From NCBI GenBank assembly GCA_039814575.1, contig JBCCAY010000002.1, positions 62,001 to 126,000 of the forward strand: a DNA stretch of 64,000 bases. Reading direction: 5' to 3'. Positions 45,276 to 52,512 of the stretch are shown piece by piece; positions within the stretch are counted from its first letter, which is position 1, and every line of letters begins with the position of its first letter. The translations under genes and the position numbers were made by a program. The notes under the pieces were generated by a model. It searched no databases. It was not told where the DNA came from and was given only the letters and a program-made list of their open reading frames with translations. This stretch comes from MED-G105 sp039814575. GTDB lineage: Bacteria > Pseudomonadota > Alphaproteobacteria > Caulobacterales > Parvularculaceae.

Positions 45276-45378
45276 AGCGTTTCCAGGTCAAGTGTGTGCG
45301 GTTGACCGTTAGGAAACGCGTAAAATCAAAGACCTAAAGCCGTTCAGCGATTCCATTTGAGACGGAACGGCTTTAGGC
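45276..45378. repeat. RIME-like mosaic repeat with two palindromes
   Basis: The first palindrome is GCGTTTCC-A-GGTCAA paired with TTGACC-GTTA-GGAAACGC. The second is CCTAAAGCCGTTC (45333-45345) paired perfectly with GAACGGCTTTAGG (45365-45377). The order, the connecting CGTAAAATCAAAGA-like linker and the flanking TAGAGCG closely recall the rhizobial intergenic mosaic element RIME1. It lies immediately after the VOC stop codon and may act as its terminator. Confidence 0.7.
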
Positions 45379-45497
45379 GCTCGTGTGACAATGCTTTTTT
45401 CCGGTTTGAAAAACGCTCGCCACGCGCAGTCGTCGTCAAAGCGAAACTTTGCGGTGAAGGAGACTATTTGAGCGGCGTTTATTTCTTGACGCGCCGA

Positions 45498-46070
45498 TCA
45501 GCGCGCACAGCAGGTTTCATCTGTGCAGAGACAGTCTTGCAATCCATTAACGCTTTTAACGCCGCAATGATTGAGTAGGCGTTCTTTTAGGGCGAGGCGC
45601 GCCCGGTGGAGGCGAACCGTCGCTGTGTTTACTGTGACGTTAAGTTTGCGTGCGGCTTCTTTCAGCGTGGCGCCGCCAAAATAGACGATATCCAGTATCG
45701 ACGTATATCCGCTGTTGAGCCGGCGCGCCTGCGTCGTGACGCAATTGCACGTCGAGCCAGCCTCCGACCCTGTGAATATACTGCTTTCACCGGCGTGTTG
45801 TTCAGCGGCGAACGCCTCTTTGAGGCGTTGTTGGCGCGTCGATGTTCGCCCGAAATCGATCACCGCGTTATGGTGAATGCGATAAAGCCATGCGAGCACG
45901 CGGTCCGGCTCTCTTAGATCGCCAGCTTTCTCTAGGGCTCGCATGGCGGCGTTTTGTAGAATGTCGTCGACGTCGGAACTGTGCGCGCGCGCCTGGACGA
46001 ACCGCTTAAAGGCTGGCCCGTGGGAGCGGATCGCCGTTTCAACGAGCGTCGTGACTTCACGGTCTTCCAT
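45498..46070 (-). CDS. Cysteine-rich ECF sigma factor, CorE/ECF44-like
   Basis: The 190-residue sigma-70-family protein has region 2 (about 15-80, DVDDILQNAAMRALEKAG; WLYRIHHNAVIDFGR) and region 4 (about 112-165, LKEAARKLNVTVNTATVRLHRAR). It also has a CxC at Cys108-Cys110 in the linker and a C-terminal Cys-rich tail with Cys169, 180, 182, 187 and 188. CorE of Myxococcus has this design, a linker CxC plus a cysteine-rich C-terminus that senses metal directly without an anti-sigma factor. No anti-sigma gene is present here. The gene starts 14 bases after the metallothionein-like gene. Confidence 0.9.
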   Translation of the reverse strand: MEDREVTTLVETAIRSHGPAFKRFVQARAHSSDVDDILQNAAMRALEKAGDLREPDRVLAWLYRIHHNAVIDFGRTSTRQQRLKEAFAAEQHAGESSIFTGSEAGSTCNCVTTQARRLNSGYTSILDIVYFGGATLKEAARKLNVTVNTATVRLHRARLALKERLLNHCGVKSVNGLQDCLCTDETCCAR

Positions 46071-46084
46071 GGGGGAAGATTACC

Positions 46085-46243
46085 TCATTTTTTTGCGTTT
46101 GGGCACCCGCAGCTCGGACCGCACTCGCAGTTCTCGCACGTGCAGGTTTCGCCGCAACAGCATTGAGTTCCGCTTGGTTCTTCGTTGGTGCAGGCGCATG
46201 TCGGCGGACAATTGTCGCAGGCGCATTGTTGCGGGTCGGTCAT
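46085..46243 (-). CDS. Metallothionein-like small cysteine-rich protein
   Basis: A 52-residue frame contains 14 cysteines: 7, 9, 12, 16, 18, 28, 29, 30, 34, 36, 39, 41, 45 and 47. They are arranged as repeated CxC and CxxC (QCACDNC, CACT, QCCCGETCTC, CENCECG, CGCP). There are almost no aromatic or large hydrophobic residues. This is what a metal-thiolate cluster protein looks like. The opening CACDNC resembles bacterial metallothioneins, while the rest fits no family I know. GAGGAG seven bases before the ATG is a strong ribosome-binding site, and its stop is 14 bases before the sigma factor gene. It probably binds copper, zinc or cadmium. Confidence 0.88.
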   Translation of the reverse strand: MTDPQQCACDNCPPTCACTNEEPSGTQCCCGETCTCENCECGPSCGCPNAKK

Positions 46244-46274
46244 ATTTTTCTCCTCAGTTTTGGCCGTTCGGACA

Positions 46275-46304
46275 TTAGACGAACCACGCCCCTAAAACCT
46301 TACA
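46275..46304 (-). promoter_or_regulatory. ECF-type promoter of the metallothionein-sigma operon
   Basis: On the minus strand TGTAAGG (plus-strand 46298-46304) is followed after exactly 16 bases by CGTCTAA (46275-46281). This is the standard form of many ECF sigma promoters. The -10 element is 31 bases before the metallothionein start codon. The likeliest reader is the sigma factor in the same operon, giving positive autoregulation. Confidence 0.72.
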
Positions 46305-46520
46305 GGCGCCGGCCATAATTTTACCGTTCGCGGCGGTGATCTCGTTCAACGGTGAATTCGTTAAACTGTTAAGCGCCGCCGGAATGCGGGGTAAACGCGG
46401 CGAAGATGCTCGGCTGTGGCGCGTGATAGATGGCGGCGAGGGGCGGTTACATTGCTCAGCCTTGCGCCTTATATTAATCTGTAAAAGCGCATTGTTCGCC
46501 GCATCAAAAATGGAAATCTG

Positions 46521-47744
46521 ATGGTCTCTGCTGAAACGACAGATAAACGTCTGCCCGTAACCGTTCTTTCGGGCTTTCTCGGCGCCGGGAAGACAACGTT
46601 GCTTAACCGGGTCTTGAACAATCGCGACGGGCGCCGCGTCGCCGTGATCGTCAACGACATGTCGGAAGTGAACATTGACGCGGATTTGGTGCGCTCCGGC
46701 GCGGAGTTAAGCCGCACCGACGAAACGCTTGTGGAGATGTCCAACGGCTGCATCTGCTGCACCCTGCGGGATGATCTTCTGGCCGAGGTGCGCCGCCTCG
46801 CCGAAGAAGGGCGGTTTGACTATCTCCTCATCGAATCGACGGGGGTCTCCGAGCCGTTGCCGGTCGCCGCCACTTTCGATTTTCGCACCGAAGAAGGTGA
46901 GAGCCTGTCCGACGTCGCGCGTGTGGACACCATGGTGACCGTCGTCGACGCCGTGAACTTGCTTAAGGATTTTTCGAGCCATGATTTTCTTCGAGACCGT
47001 GGGGAGACCAACGGTGAAGAAGATGAGCGGACATTGGTTGATCTTTTAACGGACCAAATTGAGTTCGCCGATATCGTTATCCTGAATAAAGTCGATGACG
47101 CCCGTCCTGAACAGGTCGACGCTGCGCTAAAAATCATCCGTAGTTTGAACGCGGACGTTCAGATCATTGAAACGAACTATTCCGATGTGCCGGCGGATTC
47201 AATTCTCGATACGGGTCTCTTTGATTTCGAAGAGGCGCACAAGCATCCCATGTGGGCGAAAGAGCTTTATGGCTTCGCCGACCACACGCCGGAAACCGAA
47301 GAATATGGCGTAACGTCCTACACCTATCGCGCCCGCCGTCCTTTTGTGCCGGAGGCGATCCATCAGCTGCTCAACGGACCGCTGCTCGGCGTCATTCGCG
47401 CTAAGGGCCATTTCTGGATCGCCACGCGTCCAAAATGGGTCGCGGAGTTTTCCCTGGCGGGATCGTTATCCAGTGTGACGCCGCTCGGAACCTGGTGGGC
47501 GAACGTGCCGCGCGAGCGGTGGCCGGAAAGCGACGCGTTCGACGACTATTTGGCGGATCGTTGGCAAGAGCCCTTTGGCGACCGCCGGCAGGAAATTGTA
47601 TTCATTGGCGCCGGTATCGATTGGCCCGCGCTGAAAGCCCGGCTTGATGCTGCGCTGTTGCCGGAAGACCAAGACTATTCTCCAGACGGAGATTTTAAGG
47701 CCCCAGACCCGTTTCCGCGCTGGGCCAGTCATCTTGATGGCTGA
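46521..47744 (+). CDS. COG0523 GTPase metallochaperone (ZigA-like)
   Basis: The 407-residue protein has the P-loop GFLGAGKTT at residues 18-26, the metal-binding CxCC motif in NGCICCTLR (Cys77, 79, 80), NKVD for guanine specificity and a C-terminal CobW domain. The long form and sequence match ZigA, a zinc-delivery GTPase usually induced by zinc starvation through Zur. I found no convincing Zur box. It is divergent from the metallothionein-sigma operon across a 277-base gap, which reinforces a metal-homeostasis locus. Confidence 0.9.
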   Translation: MVSAETTDKRLPVTVLSGFLGAGKTTLLNRVLNNRDGRRVAVIVNDMSEVNIDADLVRSGAELSRTDETLVEMSNGCICCTLRDDLLAEVRRLAEEGRFDYLLIESTGVSEPLPVAATFDFRTEEGESLSDVARVDTMVTVVDAVNLLKDFSSHDFLRDRGETNGEEDERTLVDLLTDQIEFADIVILNKVDDARPEQVDAALKIIRSLNADVQIIETNYSDVPADSILDTGLFDFEEAHKHPMWAKELYGFADHTPETEEYGVTSYTYRARRPFVPEAIHQLLNGPLLGVIRAKGHFWIATRPKWVAEFSLAGSLSSVTPLGTWWANVPRERWPESDAFDDYLADRWQEPFGDRRQEIVFIGAGIDWPALKARLDAALLPEDQDYSPDGDFKAPDPFPRWASHLDG

Positions 47745-47762
47745 GGCGTCGCTTCTCATCGT

Positions 47763-48557
47763 TTGAGACGCAGAGGTCTCGATCCCTTGAAAGACCGCAA
47801 GCATTCGGCCCTTTACCGCTACATCGAGACGCTCCATGGAGAGCGTCCCTGGGGGGCGATGCTTGATGCGGGCGCCGGCGCCAATTCCCTGCGTTGGGTG
47901 AGCGGGTTGAAAACGGAGCGATGGACCGCTGTAACCGGATCAGCCGGCGAAGCGGCCCGTGCGCGTGAGGCGATCGGCGCCGCTGAGCGACCTCAAGATC
48001 GACTTGTTTCGGGAAATTGGGCTGACCCTCAACTGTTAAAAGGCGACGTCTACGACACGGTGCTTGCGGATTATTTGTTGGGCGCCATTGAGGGCTTCGC
48101 GCCGTATTTTCAGGCCTATCTTTTTGACCGCTTGCGCCCGTTAACACGCGATACGTTGTATGTGACGGGACTTGACCCCTATGTGCCGACAACCCGTCCC
48201 GAAACGCGGGCCGGGCGCCTTGTCTGGGAGATCGGCCGGTTCCGTGACGCCTGCGTGTTGTTGAAGGGCGGTTTGCCGTATCGGGAATACCCTGCGCAAT
48301 GGGTTGTGGACCAGTTAACGCGCGCCGGCTTCGCCGTTCGCGACCTCAAGCATTTTACGATTGGTTACAAAAGCGCGTTCGTTAACGCGCAGATCCATAT
48401 CGCTTTGCACGGAATGGACGACTTGACGGATCAGACGCTGGCGGCGGCGCTAAAAGACCGTGGCGACGCCTTGCGCCGTGAAGCCCTTGACGTCATCGAC
48501 GGGGAGGGAGCGCTTCGAGCGTGTCGTAACTATGTTGTCGCTGCGGCCCCTGTTTAG
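47763..48557 (+). CDS. Class I SAM-dependent methyltransferase-like protein
   Basis: The 264-residue protein has a Rossmann-type methyltransferase fold with the motif I equivalent MLDAGAGANSLRW, motif II region WTAVTGS and a DYLLGAIEGF loop in place of the usual acidic post-motif. The substrate is unknown. The start may be TTG 47763, 18 bases after the ZigA-like gene, or a TTG slightly downstream. Co-transcription with the metallochaperone gene is likely. Confidence 0.75.
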   Translation: MRRRGLDPLKDRKHSALYRYIETLHGERPWGAMLDAGAGANSLRWVSGLKTERWTAVTGSAGEAARAREAIGAAERPQDRLVSGNWADPQLLKGDVYDTVLADYLLGAIEGFAPYFQAYLFDRLRPLTRDTLYVTGLDPYVPTTRPETRAGRLVWEIGRFRDACVLLKGGLPYREYPAQWVVDQLTRAGFAVRDLKHFTIGYKSAFVNAQIHIALHGMDDLTDQTLAAALKDRGDALRREALDVIDGEGALRACRNYVVAAAPV

Positions 48558-49081
48558 CGCCTTTGGCGGGTTTGGTTGTATGGGGCTGGCGTTCGTCTGA
48601 AGCGCTGGCACTGGAAACGCTGGCGCCGAAGTGTTGTCGCCAGAAGCGCATAGGCGATCTCGCCTGAAGACGGGTCTCAGTGGCCCAGGTCAGCAGCTAA
48701 CTACAATTCTCACCGGTGCAAACGCATTACGCTCGCCGTCCGTTTGCGCTCATCATGAATGACTAAGAAAGACTGTGTGAAAGCTCGTCAGCCAAAAAAC
48801 GACAGGGTCGTAAGTCGTCTGTCGAGCAGGCTAATCGGATCTGCGACGGTGTGGGACGCGCCTGTAGCGGGGGCGCCGATATTCTTTCCATACATTGGAT
48901 AAGGAATAAGTGTGCTGGGTTTGCGTATCCGGATCGCTGGACCTTTAGCGGTTTACGTCGGCTGCGCGCCGTTAGAACGCGGATTGATCATCCATCCGGC
49001 GAATAGAGTGTGGCGATCGCCAAGGCGCGGCGCGCCGTCGAGCCCGTGCCGTCGGAATGAGAAATTAGGGGATTTATTGTC
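48558..49081. other. Gene-free 524-base region
   Basis: No frame with a credible start and coding character was seen on either strand, and no known riboswitch, tRNA or terminator was recognised. It separates the methyltransferase gene from the second M81 gene and presumably holds the latter's promoter. Confidence 0.6.
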
Positions 49082-50620
49082 ATGACAAAGATTTTTGCAG
49101 CATCGATGGTCCACGAAACCCATGGTTTCAATAAGATCCCCACTGAAGCCGAAGCGTTCGACATCGAGATCGGCGATCAAATCCGAGAAAACCATGACGG
49201 TACGCCGGGCGATTCGGCGTTGTCCGGATTATTTGATGCGGCCCGGAAATACGACTGGGAGCTTGTGCATCCGATAGCGGTCGCGGCAATGCCGAGCGGC
49301 CCCGCGACGAAGGCTGCGTTTGAAGAGTTTTGGGCGACGGCGGAAAAAGCGCTGCGCGAAGACGGCCCCTATGACGGTGTTTTCTTTTTCATGCATGGCG
49401 GCCAGATGACGCAACACGTCGACGATCCTGAAGGAGAGTTCGTCAAGCGCGCGCGCGCGATTGTCGGCCGGGATGTGCCGATCGCGGTCATGTTCGACAT
49501 TCACGCCAACGTATCGCCTGAATTGATCGAGAATGTTGAAATCTTGTGCGGGTTTCATACGACGCCCCACATCGATCAGCGACAGACGGCGGAGCGAACG
49601 ACCAAACTCTTGGCTGATACGATCAGTAAAAAGATTAAGCCGGTGACGTGGTCGGTTCATCCGCCTGTCCTTATCGGTATCGACCATGGCCGCACGCTCG
49701 GCGATGATTGCCCGGTCAATGTCATGCTGCGGCGCTTTGAGAAACTCCAGGCGAGCGATCCGGCGTTGTTGGACATTAGCTTCTTTTCGGGCTTCCCATT
49801 CTGTGACACCGCGGCCACCGGCGCCTCGGCCGTTCTCGTAACAAACGGCGCCGACAAACGCTTCGCGGACATTGTCGAAGCGTTTGGCCAAGAAATTTGG
49901 GACACGCGTGATTTCTCTTCCATTCGTTCCGGCACCATGAAAGAGGCGGTCGCCGAGGCGCGGAATACGCCAGGCGATGGGCCGTTTCTTATCGGCGACT
50001 GGACGGACACCCCCCATGGCGGCGCCTATGGCGATTGCGTCAACGCCTTGCGGGCGTTGATCGAGGAGGGCGTTTCTGACGCCGCTTTTGGCGCTGTTTT
50101 TGATCCCGATGTCGTGAAACAAGCCCATGCAGCAGGCGAGGGGGCGACGATTGACGTCGAACTCGGCGGTAAATGCGCGCCGGAGCGCGGCGGCCCGCTG
50201 CTCGCGAAAGCCATTGTAAAGTCGAACTCCAAAACGGGCGAATACACCGTCAAAGGCGGCTACAATTGTGGAAAGACAGAATGGTTTGGTCCGTCTACGT
50301 GCCTTTCTATCGAAGGGATCGACGTCGTGGTGACGCCAAACCCTGAGGCCCTTTTTGATCGAGAACAGTTCCGAGTGTTCGGCGTGCACCCGGAAGAAAA
50401 AGATCTGATCATCGCCAAGGCCTATAACCACTTTAGAGCTGATTTCGAGCCGATCTCCCGCGGCCTCGCCTATGCTGATTGCGGTGGAATATTCACGATG
50501 GACATGTCGAACTTTGACTTCCAAAAAGTGCGTCGCCCAATTCACCCCCTTGACGCCGACGCTGATTTCAGCGTCAGAACGTTGCGGGCGGTTTCGAAGA
50601 ATGGCGCTGGTCTGAACTAA
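49082..50620 (+). CDS. M81-family (MlrC-like) metallopeptidase, copy 2
   Basis: The 512-residue MlrC-family protein has SMVHETHGFNKIPTEAEAF at the start, GVFFFMHGGQMTQ, VMFDIHANVS and HTTPHIDQRQTAERT, corresponding to the metal-binding regions of copy 1. The middle of the protein (FFSGFPFCDTAATGA; DWTDTPHGGAYGD) differs clearly from copy 1, so the two are old paralogues and probably differ in substrate. It stands alone on the plus strand with long flanking gaps. Confidence 0.9.
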   Translation: MTKIFAASMVHETHGFNKIPTEAEAFDIEIGDQIRENHDGTPGDSALSGLFDAARKYDWELVHPIAVAAMPSGPATKAAFEEFWATAEKALREDGPYDGVFFFMHGGQMTQHVDDPEGEFVKRARAIVGRDVPIAVMFDIHANVSPELIENVEILCGFHTTPHIDQRQTAERTTKLLADTISKKIKPVTWSVHPPVLIGIDHGRTLGDDCPVNVMLRRFEKLQASDPALLDISFFSGFPFCDTAATGASAVLVTNGADKRFADIVEAFGQEIWDTRDFSSIRSGTMKEAVAEARNTPGDGPFLIGDWTDTPHGGAYGDCVNALRALIEEGVSDAAFGAVFDPDVVKQAHAAGEGATIDVELGGKCAPERGGPLLAKAIVKSNSKTGEYTVKGGYNCGKTEWFGPSTCLSIEGIDVVVTPNPEALFDREQFRVFGVHPEEKDLIIAKAYNHFRADFEPISRGLAYADCGGIFTMDMSNFDFQKVRRPIHPLDADADFSVRTLRAVSKNGAGLN

Positions 50621-51024
50621 GGCGATGCAGGATCAAATCTGTGTTGCTTGATTGTCCAGTTAGTTTTTGGGCGATCTTTTGGAGTGTTGGTCGCGTAAGT
50701 TTCCGGCGCGTGTGAAACGCATCCTATGATTTCTCTTTTATCTGAGTAATTTTGCTCTTGTTCCCTGACGCCGGTTCGTCGCCGACGGTTTGCCGAGCGA
50801 CCGGAGCGCGGTATCGATCGTCGCATCAATACTGTTTGGATGACCGGACCGATCAAATATCGTCTATACTGTCATATGACGGTTGGAGATGACCAATCTG
50901 GGGTGCGGTTGCGGTTCCGATTGGAGCTTGGTCAGACGCTGTCATCGTGGACTAGGTGAAGGACGTTTTGGATGCGGTGTATTGTAGTTATTCGCGCCGT
51001 CGATCAGTTGAAGGCGTTGGCGAC
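50621..51024. other. Gene-free 404-base region
   Basis: No convincing gene or RNA is visible. The downstream DMT gene could be extended upstream to a GTG-type start at 50956, but those residues are not membrane-like. Confidence 0.55.
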
Positions 51025-51489
51025 ATGACAACCGAACAGCTCTTATTCTCCGCTCTGATGCTGATCGCGGGGATCGGAATTCCGGTAATGGCCGCCTTGA
51101 ACGCCGGGTTTGGCGCGCAAATATCTCACCCCATCGGCGCGGTGGTTATCTTGTGCCTTGTGGCGCTCGCGCTCAGCCTTGTGCTTCTCGTCTTTGTCGG
51201 CGCCCCTAATCTGTCAGAGATTAGCGCCACGCCGCCGATTTACTTCTTTGCCGGTGTGTTTTTCATTTTGTATATCGCTTCGGTCACCTATGCGGCGCCG
51301 AAGATCGGTCTGGCTAACGCTGTCTTTTATGTGTTGCTCGGTCAGTTAGTCAGCGCGGCAATAATCGATCATTTCGGATTATGGAACGCGGTCCAATCGC
51401 CGATCACGGTCAAACGGATCATTGGTATATTGATTATGGTTGTCGGTGTGTATCTCGCCCGTAAAGACGTCATCAGCCCCGTCGGCTAG
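51025..51489 (+). CDS. DMT-family (YdcZ/DUF606) membrane protein
   Basis: The 154-residue protein has five hydrophobic helices with no polar loops of note and the family ending IIGILIMVVGVYLARKD. The motif LNAGFGAQISHPIGAV matches the YdcZ (DUF606) small transporter family. ATG 51025 gives the family length. The transported compound is unknown. Confidence 0.85.
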   Translation: MTTEQLLFSALMLIAGIGIPVMAALNAGFGAQISHPIGAVVILCLVALALSLVLLVFVGAPNLSEISATPPIYFFAGVFFILYIASVTYAAPKIGLANAVFYVLLGQLVSAAIIDHFGLWNAVQSPITVKRIIGILIMVVGVYLARKDVISPVG

Positions 51490-51613
51490 CGCGCGTCTAA
51501 AACACAAAACGCCCGATGGCGGCGCGTGATCGTAAGGCGATGCCCTCTTTGGTCGTCAATGGCCAAGAGGTGTGCGAGACGATGCATTGTCAGCACACGT
51601 CCCGCATTGTCGT

Positions 51614-52501
51614 TTAGCGACGTTTTTGTTTTGCAGCTTCCTTCATTTTGAAAATCGCCGTGGCGAACATGTCATGCATGGGCGTTGCAAGCGCCGGGTC
51701 GCTTGTCTCCGGCGTGCCGGCGTTGAAGAGCGGATCGGGCGCGTACTCCGCTTGCAGCTGTATCGCTTTTGCGTAGGCTTTGCCGCGAATTTGCGCCAGT
51801 AGGGCCAGGGCGAAATCAAGTCCCGCTGAGACGCCGGCGCCTGTCACCACCTTGCCGTCGGTCACCACTCGCTCATTGACGGGCGTTGCGTCAAACTCCG
51901 AGAGAAGGTGACGCGCCGACCAGTGGCTCGTGGCGCGCTTTCCCTTTAAAAGGCCCGCTTGGCCGAGAATAAGCGATCCGGTGCATACGGAGGTGACATG
52001 CTTCGCTCGCGCGCCGCGATCCGCCATGAAGTCCATGGTTTCGTTATCGAGCATCGCCGCGATTGTCCCGCCGGTGCCGCCAGGTGCGAAGAGAATGTCT
52101 AACTCTTTCGGACAGTCCGCCATGCTGATGGTGGGAAGGATGGCGAACCCCGTGTCGCCCATGATCGGCGCAAGCGAGGTGTCTTTGCTAACAAGATGCA
52201 CTTTTGCGCCCATCATAGAAGCGAAGAAGTATTGCGGTCCGACAAGGTCGAGCATCGTCATCTTGGGGTAGACCAACATGGCGATTTGTTCCGACCCGCG
52301 CATATTGAACCCCGGATAGTTCGCAAGATCTTCATGCGCCTGGTGGGCGATTTCTCGCGCTTCTTCCGCGTTAGCGCCAAAGCGGTTCGGCGAGGGTTCT
52401 TCTGCTGCGGCTTGCTGCATCAACGCGCCGAGCGTGACAAAGGGTGCGAACGCGCCAAGCCCTGCGGCGTTACGGAGGACGGTTCTACGAGACTGAGTCA
52501 T
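51614..52501 (-). CDS. Exported isonitrile (isocyanide) hydratase-like DJ-1/PfpI protein
   Basis: The 295-residue protein has a Tat-type leader (SRRTVLR followed by a hydrophobic stretch to about residue 33), then a DJ-1/PfpI domain. Its catalytic Cys173 sits in TSVCTGSLILGQAGLL and Asp85 in MLDLVGPQ. It also has KRATSHW, VTGAGVSAGLDFALAL and EYAPDPLFNAG. From memory these are the hallmarks of Pseudomonas isocyanide hydratase, which converts isonitriles to N-formamides; that enzyme is cytoplasmic, so export is unusual. It starts 11 bases after the TonB-dependent receptor gene. Confidence 0.85.
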   Translation of the reverse strand: MTQSRRTVLRNAAGLGAFAPFVTLGALMQQAAAEEPSPNRFGANAEEAREIAHQAHEDLANYPGFNMRGSEQIAMLVYPKMTMLDLVGPQYFFASMMGAKVHLVSKDTSLAPIMGDTGFAILPTISMADCPKELDILFAPGGTGGTIAAMLDNETMDFMADRGARAKHVTSVCTGSLILGQAGLLKGKRATSHWSARHLLSEFDATPVNERVVTDGKVVTGAGVSAGLDFALALLAQIRGKAYAKAIQLQAEYAPDPLFNAGTPETSDPALATPMHDMFATAIFKMKEAAKQKRR

Positions 52502-52512
52502 GGCGTGGTTCC

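Noticed and set aside
46244..46520. Zur box ahead of the ZigA-like gene
   Set aside because: I looked for a GTTATAnnATAAC-type palindrome and found none good enough to report.
49229..50545. 438-codon open frame on the strand opposite the second M81 gene
   Set aside because: It lies wholly inside a gene with clear family motifs on the other strand. Long antisense frames are common in GC-rich DNA, and its translation is Arg-rich and unlike any protein I know.
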